DNA of 64,000 nt from Fomitopsis serialis. Taxonomy: Eukaryota; Basidiomycota; Agaricomycetes; Polyporales; Fomitopsidaceae. A program made the translations under genes and the position numbers. Positions 12,066 through 24,834 of this stretch are shown piece after piece. The stretch covers positions 42,488-106,487 of the forward strand of contig NW_025955105.1 in the NCBI RefSeq assembly GCF_022376445.1. Reading direction: 5' to 3'. Every line of letters starts with the position of its first letter. Position 1 is the stretch's first letter. The notes under the pieces were generated by a model. That model saw only the letters and a list, made by a program, of their open reading frames with translations. It was not told where the DNA came from and made no database searches.

Positions 12066-12917
12066 AGCCTGAGGTTGTCCGAGTCTGTGAAACTGCAAGA
12101 AGACTGTGTAAAGCACCTCATGGCACTGATGACGATTCGTGGCTTCCGAGCAGCCTCGCTGTGACCCTGAGCCTGATACCCTGAGCCTGATACCTACTAG
12201 TAGGTTGTCAGACAGCTGATGCAAGTGCGCAGAAGAGAACCTACCAAGCGGGAGGTAATACTATGTATGAAGGTGAGCAGAAAAGCGGTCTCGACTTTCA
12301 TGGCCACATATCGCCCCAACCACTGGCAAACCCACTCCGTCGCATGAAGAACATTCAATGTCATTTTTCACGAGCACTCAAGTACTCAATTGCAAGTACT
12401 CACCGGCACCTCCAACCCCACCCCGATCTGCGTTGATCTGCTTCCGCCTACTTGGAGACAGACAACGGCAACAACGCCCTGATCGCTTCCACAGCCGTCC
12501 TGCGCAAGTCCTGCCCGCGGCAGACGTGCTCCGAGTTATAGTCTATACTTGTCTTTGTAGCTCATGACAGAAACGTAGCCAGTGAGGAGATCAGATGAAG
12601 TTCGAAAGCCTCCAGTTTTGAACACTGATGAGCGCCCAGCCTCGCTCAGGCTCATCTCGCCCAGGTCGGACGACGTTACTTACAGGCTGTTGCTTGAGGC
12701 TATGATCATCACAACTCGAGAAGAGGACATCATTGCATGGACCGTGATAAGATTGCAGGTAGAAGTACATGAAGGCCGCACTGGCAAGCTTACTCGTACA
12801 ACAATAACTCCGCACTGACAGGGTATTCGTACAATACAACACTTCCGACACCTAACACAAGCGACAGGCACCGGACGCCTTTCCCCAAGGCGCCGTCGCA
12901 GCGGGCCCAAAGACACT
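12066..12917. other. intergenic 3' region, no gene seen
   Basis: Between copy B and the 3' end of the alcohol oxidase gene. Open frames here are short and unlinked. A poly-A signal for the oxidase would be expected in the last 200 bases, but I see no strong one. Confidence 0.4.
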
Positions 12918-15736
12918 TCACCGGACCTGAGTCGACGGCTTGCCAGTCGGGAGAGGAGCATGCGGCACGGGCGCATGCGGGAGGCGGATCTTGAGGCCGA
13001 GTTCCTCAGCGATGAGGTCAGCACCCTTCTCGCCGACGAGGAGCGCGGAGGAGTAGGTGTTCGTCCCCAAGTTATCCTGAATGTGTGTCAGGTTGCCAGG
13101 CCGCCAATCGCGGTAGACCGTGTACTCACCGGGCAGATACTCAAGTCGACGCACTTGAGGTTCTCCGTGCCGTACACGCTGAGGCGCTTGTCGACGACAC
13201 CGCCCTTCTCGCGAGGCTTCATCGCGCAGGTGCCTGCAGCGCAGTCAGCAAGTTGCTCTCCGGATGCAACATGGGCGTGTGAATACTCACCGAGCGAGTG
13301 CCAGGTGGTCTCGACGTGGTCGGCGACCCAGTTGTCGATCGCGTCGTCGTCGTCCTTCGTGTAGGTGAGGTCGTCGTGTACCTTCTTCGCGTCGTACACG
13401 TCGCCCGGCTTGTGCCAGGTGCCCATGTGGATACCAACGGTCAAGCTGTTCGGGAGCAGCTCCTTCGCGGTCCTGATGTCGATGTCCCTGCACGCCGCAG
13501 GCGAGTTGGGATGGAAGTGCGGGTGGTGCGACGTGAGCTCGCCGCGGAAGGCTGACCGACAGTCAGACAGAGCAGTCGAAGACAACAGAAGTGCTTACAG
13601 TCCATGCGGCGCGCGATCTCACGCGTCTTCTTGTAGCTCCACCGGATCGGCGCGAAGTCGGCCTTGTTGTTCATGAAGCCGGAGTCGAAGAACGGCTCGA
13701 CGTATGGGTTCGTCGACTTGACGTGGATCTTGCCACGGCTGGCCGGGTACTCGAGGTACTGGAACATCGTGATGTACTTGCCGGGCGGCAAGAGCGAGTG
13801 GTCAGCGTAGGCGCCGCCGACGATAGAGCCGAACATGACGGGCTTGTCGGGCTTGTCCTTGAAGTAGCGGTCCCAGAGCTCGTTGAACTCCGGGCCCATT
13901 TCCTTCAGCTCCTCCTCGGTCGGGCGGATCTGCGTCGAACATCAGAAGCGCACAGTATGGTGCGAGAGAGGTGCGGTACCTTGAATCCAGCGTCGATAGA
14001 GTTCGAAGACAAGCGAGCCTTCTCGGGGCTCTGCTCCCACTCGGCGAAGATTTCCTGCTGAGCCTCCTTGACACCGCGCAGGAAGTCGTCGGTCGTCTGA
14101 GTGTCGTTCGAGACACGGTAGATGGAGAGGGTAGTGTAGTGGTCCTGGTACTCCTCACTGATGGCAAATGATCAATGCGATGCAACGGCTGTCCCCGAGA
14201 GACTCGCGTACCCGACGCCAGGCAAGTCGCTGACGACCTTGATACCGAGCTCGCGGAGGAGCTCAGCGTTGCCGACACCAGAGCGCTCGAGGATCTGCGG
14301 GGTGCCGAGGGTGCCAGAGCTGAGGACGACCATCTTGCGCGCCTTGACGACCGTTTCGTATACCTTGCCGCCGGACGCACGGTTGCGCGACGGAACATAG
14401 GCGACGCCGACGGCCTTGTTGTTGGCGTCGAAGAGCACGCGCGACACGCGGGCGTTGCAGCGGAGGTACAGATTGTTCTGCTCGTCCATGACGCTGTGGA
14501 CGTAGGCTGTACCAAGGCCAGTCAGCCCAATAGCAATTTGTGAGCAAGCTATAGCGACATACCGGTTGCAGCATCGCTGCGCCGACCGGTCTCGCGGTTG
14601 ATGTACTTGGCCCAGATTTCAGCGGCGTTGGAGGTCTTCAGGTCTGAGCTTTTATTGAGCGCTGATCGGAGCCTGATGCTGAGAACTCAAGACTTACCTT
14701 GAATGTCGTCGCTGTAGGGGATGCCAATGGCGTGCGCGGCCCGGAGGAAGTCATGAGCGACGGGCTGGATTTGCCCGCCGTTGCTGATAGCGATGGGGCC
14801 ATCGTAGCCGTGGGTGTCGTTGTTGGTCGGCTTCTGATACCGCTCAAGACGTTTCATAAGGGGGAAGAGGTCTGCACAACGTTTAGGTAGGAATCAACTG
14901 CGTGCACCGATCATGCTTACCTTCGGCAGTCCAGCCCTCGGTCTTGAAGTCGTCTGAAGGTAGTGTCAATCCCCTGGTCGGGAAACATTACTGTCTGTCT
15001 TACCCCAATCCGACGCGGATGCGCGGGTGTACATCTGTGGAATAGTACATTGGTGAGATGTTCTAGTGGTCAGAAATGCATTGCATACCTGGAAGTTGAT
15101 GCTGCTGCCACCGCCTGAACAGTGGAAGTTTCGTCAGTCGCATGCATCGCCTGTTAGCACAGGCACCGTACCGAGAATGTTGGCGCAGCTGCATAGTGAA
15201 GTCAGATGCTATGTCACGCGGCTGTACAACGGGTAAATCACTCACGGGACGATTGAGCGTCTGCCACGCATAAAGGGCGACTCCGTGGTATCGGTGTAGA
15301 ACGTCGCCTTGTCGTTGCTATACCACAGTGCGTCAGAGATGCGCGCTCGCTAGCACAGTACGCAACCTACACGCCGTCGTTCTGCATGTTGCGAACGTAG
15401 ATACCGGGCCTGTCAATCCGTCATTAATAACCAACGTCGCCAACTTGCTTTACCACCGGATATACTGACCGGTACACCCAGGGGTCGTCGCGGTTGTTGG
15501 CACCGCCTGAACGCCACTCGTCAGCGACTGTAGCGGGTACGGAGAGATACTAGGTGCGTACCCTCAATGAGCATGATCTTGAGGTTGGGGTCGGCATAGG
15601 CAAGACGGCCTGCCACCACACAGCCAGCGGGGCCACCACTGTCGAGCAAAATTATTTCAGTCAATGACGACGACTAACATACATCGACAACTGAGACATA
15701 CCCGCAGACAATGACGTCGACTTCCTCTGGATGCAT
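12918..15736 (-). CDS. AOX: alcohol (methanol) oxidase, FAD-dependent
   Basis: Oxidises short primary alcohols, chiefly methanol, to aldehyde plus H2O2 (EC 1.1.3.13). The spliced model has 17 exons and 16 introns of 47-63 nt and gives 649 residues with all phases closing. It starts MHPEEVDVIVCGGGPAGCV (FAD motif). Other family landmarks are RGRRSIVPCANILGGGSS, SGTLGTPQILERSGVG and the active site as TTWHSLGTCAM plus DNLGTNTYSS (His-Asn pair of methanol oxidases). The protein matches known wood-decay basidiomycete alcohol oxidases along its length. The C-terminus, HAPLPTGKPSTQVR, has no SKL-type peroxisomal signal; the Gloeophyllum trabeum enzyme also lacks one and is reported outside the cell. 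Role in decay fungi, by inference: using methanol released from lignin methoxyls to feed Fenton or peroxidase chemistry. Confidence 0.96.
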
Positions 15737-15830
15737 GGTGATTCAGGAGTTAGGGGGTAGGGCTGAGAAGAGCAGACAGAGAGAGCGGTCGTAAATGGAT
15801 CGCTGCTTCGCCCTCATTGAATTGAACCCA

Positions 15831-15840
15831 ATTTATATAC
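15831..15840 (-). promoter_or_regulatory. TATA box of alcohol oxidase
   Basis: On the minus strand GTATATAAAT lies about 95 bases upstream of the alcohol oxidase start codon at 15736, a normal place for a fungal core promoter. Confidence 0.65.
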
Positions 15841-16003
15841 GTCCTGGAATCTTGGCCCACGAGGTACCGAGTGGCGTTCACAGAAAGGTCATTCGCGAAG
15901 TCATGGGCACGACTTCGTAAGAAGCATTCCCATCATCACCCGTCAGGTGAACTGCGCGACCATCCAAGGTTAGTCTGTGTCTGTGTACCTATGTCCCGAC
16001 TTA

Positions 16004-16029
16004 CCCCGCATTACCCCAGACTACCCCGC
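16004..16029 (-). promoter_or_regulatory. three CreA/Mig1-like sites in helical phase
   Basis: Plus-strand CCCCGC (16004-16009), CCCCAG (16014-16019) and CCCCGC (16024-16029) read on the minus strand as GCGGGG, CTGGGG and GCGGGG. All three fit the SYGGRG consensus of CreA/Mig1 glucose repressors. They start exactly 10 bp apart, about one helical turn, 270-295 bases upstream of the alcohol oxidase ATG. Carbon-catabolite repression of alcohol oxidase is established in methylotrophic yeasts; applying it here is inference. Confidence 0.5.
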
Positions 16030-16099
16030 ATTTCTGAGATCAAACTAGCGGCAGTTTATCAAATTGTCCGTCGTCGATCATTCCACGGACGGGACCTAG

Positions 16100-19000
16100 T
16101 AGCGGCAGATTCCTAGCAAGTCGTCCTGGAGGAGAGGAAGCCTCCTGCTATCGCTGAAGCCTACACCAAGGGGGTTATTGGTCAGTCTTTGACACAATGG
16201 AAGTCATAACCCTCCCACACCTCGAAGGCTGTTATCAATAACAACAACCATTGTACATACCTGACTGTCAGCACTCCAGATTGGAGAGACGCTCAGGGAA
16301 GCCGCATAACTCTCCCGCCGGAAAGTGGTTCCCAGCTGACGTTGTGAAGAATCATGGGGCCATGCAGATGACTGGTGTGAAGAAGTGCGCTTAGTGTCGA
16401 AACGCGGTGAGCGAGAATTGCTGGTGATGTAGATGGGGTGTCATGGTACTTCTGCGCCGCTTTAGGGGTCGAAGGGCTGGACCATACTCCGTCCCTTTGT
16501 TTTCTTCCCTCACGGGGGTCAAAAATCTCAGGCAACAATGCACATGATGCCCAGCGACACATTTGTCAGTCCTGCACAACACCGGTGAGTAGTCAGAGAA
16601 GATGAGTAGAGGTCAAGACAGCCGTACGGCCCTGGACGCCTCATGACGCTAAGTCCGACCTTCGCAGGAAATAGACGGGACACACATACCGGTTCAACAT
16701 TGCAAGTTAGGAGTCTTAGACACCGCTGAGAACAAGACATGCACTTGAGCTTCCAATAGGACTACGCACGCCGTCTGAGGCTGCGAGATCGGCACAATTG
16801 TGTATAGCTCTCAGTGGGAACCCTCTCACACCATGGCTGGGCGTTAACCGTGTTTTCATCTTCTGAGCTTGGAGGCCGGTCAGCTGAGCATTTAGCGATG
16901 TCTGTTTTATTGCAGAATGTCTCTGCAAATCCCAGGGAGACTCGTCGAAGAGGGCTTCACGATTGACACGAAGGAGGAGGAGGACCGTGTAGGCGCTTGT
17001 CGTCCAACTGCAGAGCCACGTGGCCAACATCGTCTGACTCAATATGGCAACCTCGCACAACGTCTACTTCAAGTTACAAGACAGCTCACTGACCACCATA
17101 CCGACCGGTGTAGCTGCCTGCTCAACTTCTGCAAACGCGAGCATGCTTGAGAAAGTCTCATGGTATGAAGTGCTCGCCTCTTGTTTCCGAGCTGACGTCC
17201 TGTCTCATCAGTGACAACATGGTCAACCGAATGCCTCCGGGTCGAAGGCGACCACCCCCGAGTATTTCTCAGTCCAACCAATCATGATCCGAATCATGTA
17301 CGCATTGCGATTCTCTCGGGTGAGCAGTCGGAAGCAAAGTCGGGTTGCATAGGATGACGACCCGTCGATTGGCGAGACCTCTGCGTTTCCTACCGCAAGC
17401 CTCACTTTGCGATGTTCTAGCGCAGTGCGGACTTCACGTGCGGCGGCAGCTGCAGTGCTTTTCAATTGAATGGACCAATTTGGAGAGTCACGCATCAGCC
17501 TCAGTCGTCTCGGCACCTGAGCGCATAGGCGCCATAGTCGGTCAGCTGCTACCTCGGTGGCCGGACGTCAACGACAAGGGTACGGTGCCATGGCTCCAAG
17601 CTGTCAGGTTGCCATCCAACGCGCGGGACCTTTGTTTCGAATTGTTCTTGTGTCGGTTCCTCGATCATTTTCACGTCTTGCCATGCTGCGGCACAGCCGA
17701 ACAGCACCCCGTGGACATGGTAGGAACAAAGCTATGGCGATGTAATGCCTGAGTCCTGCTGTAGCCATGTCCTGGTCGCACATTTATCATACAATTTCTC
17801 TGTAGGACCAATGAACTTCCTACATACCGGACGACCAAGAACCACGGACCACCGAATGACTGCAGAAGTTCCCACTTTATCTCGCCTTTCACGCACTACG
17901 GACTCCGCAAGTGATTCCCCAGTCTGCTCCACCTTGTTGGGATGACAAAATGTCGCACCCGCGAATACGGTCGGCCGCCGTTCAGAGGCCGTGTAGTGCG
18001 GAAAGCGCTAGCATCTCGAATGGGTATGTCAGCCTGGGTCATCTGGCCACGTCTCTTCTCTCAAACAGCAGGCTCATTCAGTATACAGATAAGAGGTAGT
18101 AAGACCAACTACGGTTCTTCATCCACTCTTGCGCGCCATAGCCATTTAGAAGAGTGTTCGGTCATTGGCCGATGAGCGGGGGGAACACAACCTCCGTGTA
18201 ATCTGTGGGCACTTGCGACCCTTGCAGCTGGTAGGGTCCGGTGGAGTGGCCGGTGAGAGACTCTCGCTCGCAGACGGCAATGATTCACGCCCGTTCATTG
18301 ACGTCACTGACGCCATATACGACGCAGGTCAGTGTCTTAGTCCGTTGGGCTTCTACTCCTTTAATGAGCCTGAGGCTTCATGCGAGTGTCACGGTCAGGA
18401 CGCCGATGGTCAACCTGTCATGAAGGTTGAAGGAAGGGTACCGAGTGCTTCCAATTCGCGATGGGTATCAACACAACCCTGTTGCCTGCATACGTTGCTT
18501 TCATTTGCTTGCACAGCACACACAAGGGGGATCGGATAGGTCAGACCAATGCTGTTGCATTTGACGTGGTTGTGACGATCACTCATTGGCGAATTGGCCT
18601 CGCCAGGTTTTCGCGGGTCGTTTCTGGTGTTACCAGCAATAGTCCATGACTCTATTCAACTTATTGATCCAATATATCACAGTGAACAGCATTCTGTTGA
18701 TCAAAATTTACACTGCCCAGATCTGTACCTTGAATATGGACGTTATGAGTATACTCATTCGACGGCCAACGTATCCTGTCGGTGGATTTGAGGTGCAGCT
18801 TCCTCAAAGGGGCCCGTAGGTGACACAGTTTACTACTACAGCCCGTGGAAGCACGTCAATACGCGATATGATCGATGATGTCTTACCAGGCGTAGCACGC
18901 TGCGCGGAGGGGAGCTCAGCTGCGGCACGTCCGAGTCATCGCATCACTTCGCCATGTGCTTTGCGTAGGTACGTTCCCCGTTTGGAGCATCGCCGTTGAC

Positions 19001-19959
19001 TTACACTAATGCCTTCCATCCCTCGCTTGTAGAACCCTGGCATGGCAACGTATCGTATATTACTTGTCGCATCTTGGGTTACAACCTGTTGCAACTTGAA
19101 ACTTGCCAGGTCGGCAATGGTTCGGCGAGGCGCGGGCTCAATTACAGTATAGTGGGTCGCTGATTTTGCGCTGATCCTCGATCTTGTACATGCTCTTCGT
19201 TGCCGTTGCCTTCCCGGCTTTCAAAGCTGCGCCGCGTACACTATGGGAGTGCTTAGCCTTGGCTTAGCCTGATGCCATGCTATTGACGAGAATTGATCTA
19301 GGTTGGCGATCGACTCGCGAATACGTGAAACCTCGGCCTCAGGCTGCCTCACCTACTGCTCCAGCGTAAATTCAGAGACGCCTCAAACGCCATATTCTTC
19401 CGGGTTTCATCGAATGTATGGCCATTGCTTCGCTTTCGAGATCAGCACTCAGCACTATCTCACCGACGACCGTGTTCGTGCGCGGATGCCTCGGACTGCA
19501 TCTACTTAAGGCTGGTAGAAACTCGGGGATAGACGCTCGTGGTGCACCGTCGTAATTGACGTCGACGTCGGCTAGGCCGGTCGATCAGAACGAAGGCCCA
19601 TCTTGAGACGGAACCAGCGAGGAGGAGACTAAGTACACTGTATGATAACTTGGGAGGCATCCGCCTTGAGAAGCATCCCGATTGGTGGTGCTTCTGGGAT
19701 CGCTTCACAGTCGTCGACGTCGGGCATCGTCTGCTTCCACCGGTCAGGGTCGCCACTATCCAGAACGATAGAAGTGCTGACGGCAGGGACAGTATCCCAA
19801 TAGCTCCCCCCGCCGCTCTTTCTCTCGGCACTTGAAGACCGTGCATATCCCCAGCAGAGGTCGTCTTCTGTCTTTGGTACGTCCATACCTTGCCTCCGAC
19901 ATTTTCATGTTTGGCCGAACAACAGCTCACTCTGGCATCCCCTAGATCTTCTGCTCGCG
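16100..19959. other. gene-poor stretch, no confident gene
   Basis: Nearly 4 kb with no recognisable gene. The longest open frames (minus 16716-17060 and 17223-17516, plus 17345-17752 and 18165-18539) lack known motifs and do not link through good splice sites. Base composition is intermediate and no long repeats are evident by eye. It could hold decayed genes or a long regulatory region. Confidence 0.35.
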
Positions 19960-21885
19960 ATGGAGAATTTTCCTGCGGTCGCAGACGTCCCTGAAGGGGC
20001 AAGTCTATACACTGAAGGGGAGATGCTCGCCCAATTTGCGTATGTCCCTAGTGGTGGTCAGTGTGTTCCGTGCTGACGGTTACCAGAGATGGCCCCGCGC
20101 TGATTGGGATTATTGTCAACACGATGCAAGTGATAACCATATATCCTCGATGCTTCCTCTGATCCACATGTAGGCTTTATGGCGCTATGATCACCCAGAC
20201 TTTCTTTTACTTTTCGTCGTACAGAAAGTACGTATGATGTCTGGCATCATCGGTCAAGCGACTCACTCGTTGCTGTGCCAGGGATCCTTCGTGGATGAAG
20301 GCTTATGTACGTCTCATAGCGCCTAGTATCGCCGAGGCGAATTCTCTGTTGACGCAGCTCTTATACGTTCAAGGTTGCGATTCTGCTTCTCAACGACACG
20401 TTGAACACTGTCTTCAACACATGGTGGATCTACGACGTGCTCATCAACAACTTTGGTTGGTGCTCTTGGCGCTGCTTGGATATATATTCTTTGCTAACCA
20501 TCCCCATCAGGTAACGTCGAGGCGTTAGGTAAAGGCAATTGGCGTAAGTTGACATGCTGATGGTATCGAACGAGTCTGTGATTCATATGATAATACTCTT
20601 AGTTTTCGAGACAGGTAAGCTTATCAAAAAAGCGCCTAGACTCTGCGTCTCATTTGCTGTCTCCGAATACGAAAGAGGAAGCTATGGGGGTAAGTCCAGT
20701 CCTGCGCATGATGTATACAAGGAGTTGGGCCAAGCTCATGTTAATGGGCAGGGCATTATTGCCATGCAAGTGCAGTTCTTTTATGCCTGGCGCATTAAGA
20801 TGCTCACGCGGAGCTGGTGGCCCGCCATCCTGGTCCTTGTCCCTTCGGTTGCCGGCGGACGTAAGTTCATTCTTCTCACCTGCGCTCAATACGCTCACTT
20901 CGCCGTTCGTCCAGTCGGTGGCATTGGGACAGCGATTGGTGTGGCTATTATCCCCGATTTCTCTCAGCTGCAAAGATTGAAGGTACTATCATTGTTACAT
21001 GACACACGCTCGCGAATGACACTTTTTTTCAGCCCATCGTCCTACTATGGCTCGTTGGAGCGGCAGTTTCAGACATTATCATCGCAATTCTACTTATCTG
21101 GCAGCTGGTACGGTGAGATCGCTCGCCTCGTATATTGAGCTCATTCAACATCTGGACTAGCGGCGGAAACGGACGGAGTTCCTCCGGACGAACCAGATGC
21201 TTTCGAGACTGGTGCAGCGTACGTGCCTAATCTCTCGGCTCTGTCCATTCTCTCAAATGCGGTGCTTAGTGATCATGTCGAATGGCCTGCTGACTGCTAG
21301 CTTGGCTCTTGCGGATATCATATCGTACCTTGCGACAGTACGTGCCGTCTATCATACAAACACAGTTCCGCATACTGACAACGTTGCTACCGCCAGACCA
21401 AAGGGTATCATATTGGGTTCAATTATGCCCTCGTCAAATTGTGGGTCCTCATATGTTATCGACCGACTTCTCTACATACCTCTTGTGGCCAGGTATGGTA
21501 ATTCCGTCATGTCAAGTCTCAATGCACGCAAGAGCATCGTCGATGGATCGTCCAAATCGTCGCCCTTCAGTGAACACGACTCATCGGGAAGGGTAGCTGT
21601 TCTATATTACGACGCACTCTAGTGTGATTGACTATCCCTCTTTCGTCCTTATAGCAAACCGATATCCAGCTGGTATCAACGGGAACCCGTGGGCGAACAG
21701 CACAGGTAGGCTGCAATTGCTTGTGGATCTGAGTTCGCTAACCGTGTTACACAATGATGTAGGTGGTGGTCAATGTTGAGCGACATGAGATGACTGACGC
21801 TGCTGTACCGACACTCAAGCATGGAGTTGACTGGTCAGACGACATGCACCCTATTAGGGACGACTTCAAAAACGACGTAGTATAA
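19960..21885 (+). CDS. DUF6534-like seven-helix membrane protein
   Basis: An integral membrane protein of a family greatly expanded in Agaricomycetes; molecular function is unknown. No single open frame shows it: the gene is broken into 17 exons (19960-20039, 20087-20125, 20174-20227, 20282-20306, 20374-20455, 20511-20543, 20603-20614, 20676-20689, 20752-20860, 20915-20982, 21033-21107, 21161-21218, 21270-21337, 21397-21440, 21493-21592, 21655-21705, 21763-21885). The product is 344 residues. Seven hydrophobic helices can be read, with typical family motifs ADGPALIGIIVNTMLYG, MITQTFFYF, QVQFFYAWRIK, LLWLVGAAVSDIIIAILLIW and VKLYGNSVMSSLNAR. The C-terminal tail is polar and cytosolic-looking. 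Intron 2 uses a GC donor (GCAAGT). Exons 7 and 8 (12 and 14 nt) are the least certain. The DUF number is from memory. Confidence 0.82.
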
Positions 21886-23100
21886 CCATATCAGATCTGG
21901 AATACGCAGTCTACAACAAGACGTATCCTCCTATAGAATAGATTCGCTCTGCCGGAATGAGACTCGGACCTACAAAGGCGGGGGTGTGGCCCTCAAGCTC
22001 AAACATGGCGCAATCAACACAGCTCCTTCAAGCTGGTATATCTAGGCATCAGTCGCCGCTTCCATGGCGTACTGAGGTGATCTATGTATTGATCATGGGT
22101 TTTTGCAAACTAGCCCGCTTTCAATGAGGCCTGGCTGCTCGGATACAAATCATCGCCCGGGCCTCGTCGCTGCAGTTCGATGTTATTAGCGTTGTAATCC
22201 TGCCATTCAGCGCTACTCAAAATGAGAGCCTACGGCTCCAAGATTTCTCTTCGCAGACACTCCAAGTTACTGTAAGTACGTAACATGTCTTCACCGCTCA
22301 ACGTCACCATATTTGCGCATAGCGTTTCGTAGTACGTCCAAGACCACCAAAGCCTAGTAACCAATATTTCAATATTGACAAGTCCGTCCGACGGTGCGAC
22401 TACTGGTTGGGGTCCTTCAATTGACTCGGAGGTCGTGCATTCCTGATTCGCCGCCGCAGTACTATGATCCCTCCATTGCACTCCCAGCCTCTCGGAGGAA
22501 ATCCTTACGTTCCGTTTGCCAGTGAATGAATTCATCGCGATCTGACGCAGCTTTCACAGAGACGAGCTTCTAGTGGCCCTGCGCCACACTTCGAAGAATG
22601 TCCCATTTGGCTACATCAGCAAAACGGCGCACTGTCTGACGGCGCCTGAGGCTAATGAAGGGCCTGATCCGGAGTCTGAGATCGCTGTCATGGCTGACGT
22701 GATTGGGCGCTTATGCTCCGCGCGACCTCGGGTCGTTCTTGGCTCACTCGCTCAGAGCCCGTCAGTCTCCTCAGTCGCATCAGTCGTGTCAGTCGCGACA
22801 GACCGTAGGTTTGAAGCTACTAGTACTACATACAACTGCTAGTATCACTGTATACTACTGTCACAGGCTCTGACGAAATAGACTGACCGAAGTTTTGACT
22901 ACTAGTAAGTAAGTAGTCTACATTATATCCTAATAAACCTAAGTACATACTACACGAATACTGCATAGTAACACGAGCACTGTGGTTGTGGTATCGACTC
23001 AGGATACTGTGTGTACGGGTGAGCGCTAACTTAGCGCTCGCTCGGTGAGGAACTAAGTACCGCGGGCGCCTGCCCTAAACAGGCGCGCCATGTCACCCAC
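21886..23100. other. intergenic, no gene seen
   Basis: Follows the DUF6534-like gene. A minus-strand open frame (22230-22535, 101 codons) and a plus-strand one (22573-22842) show no known motif. Near 22760-22800 there is a short run of TCAGTCxC repeats. The part from 22840 to 23000 is AT-rich. Confidence 0.35.
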
Positions 23101-24290
23101 TCGTCCATGTCAACGGTTGCGACTCGCGACTTTCCTGCCAACCCCGTTGTTCGGTGCAGCCACCCATCCTCTCTGTCAACTTGAATTGGCTATAGACATA
23201 CGTCGGAGAGCCTGAGTATACTGCAGCAGCCAACGCCTGCCAGGAAGCCCGAGCCGAAGGACCGCCGTCGCCGGAATGGCACGAAGGACAAGGACTCTCA
23301 GAGCTCGAACGGGAACCGCGGCGGGCGAGACACTGGAGAAAGAGCATAAGCGATACGCACCTGCGAAGCGCGTGAAGGAGGAACCAAGTAAGTAGGAGAA
23401 TCGGGGCATGGCGCTGACTACAACGGGCAGCTGAAGGGCAGCCCGTACCCCAGCTCGACAGGCTTGGGGAGCGCGAGTCGTTCGGTGCCGCCATCGTCGA
23501 CGGGCAGCGCGCCGCAACCGCCCGCAAGGCTCTCGACATGGATGACGACGACGGTGTTGGGGAGGCTCCCATGAGTCTACCGTTGGATTCGAGCCGCACT
23601 GTATCGCTGACCAGCTGACCCGCGCAGCTTCGGTCCTCTTCCTGGTGGGCGGATCGGTCTAGGTGGTTCACGTCCTGGGCCAGGTCATTCGCCGATGATG
23701 ATGCGCCGCAATCGCCAGCCGTAATGCCGTCTCGCGCGTCACCTCCAATATCGGGTACGAAACGTCCACTCAGCACCGAACCCGACGATCGCAGCATCGA
23801 CATGAAGTGCAGCTGTGTCGAGAGCATCAGCAGCGCGCTTAGAAATGGAAATATGAGGTGTGTCTTGTCTCAGTCCGGCTCTGGCGGACGCCCCTCTCCA
23901 CCAGTGCTCTCACGACTTGTTGATCCCCTTCCGCCAGCGATTACCGACGCATTCGCCTGCGGCAGCGGCACATCAGACTGAGGTGCAGAGCTACCCGCCG
24001 TCAGACGCACCCGCGCTCCCGACGATGCTCCCGCTGCATCCGCGACTGATTGGCGCAGGGCACACAGGAACGAGTATCAACCACAGCCATGCGAGCCCGA
24101 GCGGGTCAGATTCACTGTCGGGACTGATGGGCGAGGACAAGCCGCACCAACGAGGAGCGCGTGCCCGCATCTCCCTCCCCTATGAGCCTAGTCTCCTTCA
24201 CGACGGCGGTCATACAACCAGGCACACCGACTCGGGACGTGGCAGAGAAATGGGCGGCGGGCGCGTGCGCGAAGGGAGGATTTAGGGGCC
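23100..24290. other. decayed coding-like GC-rich DNA
   Basis: GC-rich DNA with plus-strand fragments that read like protein (QPVPQLDRLGERESFGAAIV and KALDMDDDDGVGEAPMSLPL near 23440-23600; APALPTMLPLHPRLIGAGHT near 24010-24070), interrupted by stops and frame changes. I take it for the remnant of a gene or transposon; the family is not recognisable. Confidence 0.4.
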
Positions 24291-24299
24291 AATGCCCTG

Positions 24300-24745
24300 C
24301 GCGTGGACGCGGCCGACGAACGCTATCACAGACATAGGGACGAGGAGGATGTGCGAGCGGGCGGGCGTGAGGGCGAGCGAGCGGGCGGATGAACGGACGG
24401 GCGGGCGGAAGTGCGAGCGGGTGAGTGCGTGAGGAACCACCGAGCGGGTGAACTGACGAGAAAACGAGCGGGCGAGTGGGCAGGTGAGTGGGTGAGCAGA
24501 CCAGCGGTTGAGCGGCCTGACTGGCTGGCGGGCACACAAGCAGGCGACGACGCACGACGACCACGAGCGTGCAGGGCAAATGCCGAGCACGCAAACGCGA
24601 CGGACAAACCGACGGTACACATGGTGATAGGACGGGCGAGACAAGTGCACGATGGCGGGCGAGTCGACGGGGACAAGTCTGTGGCCGGGGCGCGGACACA
24701 CGCCGACTGCGAACACACAGGACGACACCAGATGCTGGCATACCC
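24300..24745 (-). repeat. C-rich low-complexity arm, left
   Basis: On the minus strand this is a long run of CGCCCGCTCGC-like units. It includes a TGCGTGCTCGGCATTTGCCC block that recurs, slightly changed, on the plus strand at about 26735-26780 and again, more weakly, near 27370 and 27535. The related DNA on the right is in the opposite orientation, so the two C-rich tracts form a diverged inverted repeat around 24.8-26.6 kb. Open frames through it (Arg/Ser/Pro-rich) are composition artefacts. Confidence 0.6.
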
Positions 24746-24746
24746 A

Positions 24747-24834
24747 TGTATGAATCCCTGTAGTTAGCACAAAGGGGTCATACATAGATCCCAGTAGTTA
24801 CAGTGCAGTGATGACTGCACCTTCATACATGAAG
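24747..24834 (-). repeat. hairpin module, left copy
   Basis: Three small inverted repeats in a row. At 24821-24834 is a palindrome CTTCAT-AC-ATGAAG. At 24803-24820 is a perfect 7-bp stem, GTGCAGT with ACTGCAC, around a 4-nt loop. At 24747-24784 is a 38-nt block bounded by TGTATGA and TCATACA. Read on the minus strand, the last block matches 27957-27995 closely (both hold CCTTTGTGCTAAC and ACAGGGAT). The right copy has the same order of elements with different stem sequences. Whether it is an RNA, a transposon end or something else is unknown. Confidence 0.55.

Noticed and set aside
24282..24785. Long Arg/Ser/Pro-rich open frames on the minus strand
   Set aside because: They are produced by CGCCCG low-complexity DNA; three frames are open at once with similar composition and none has a motif.
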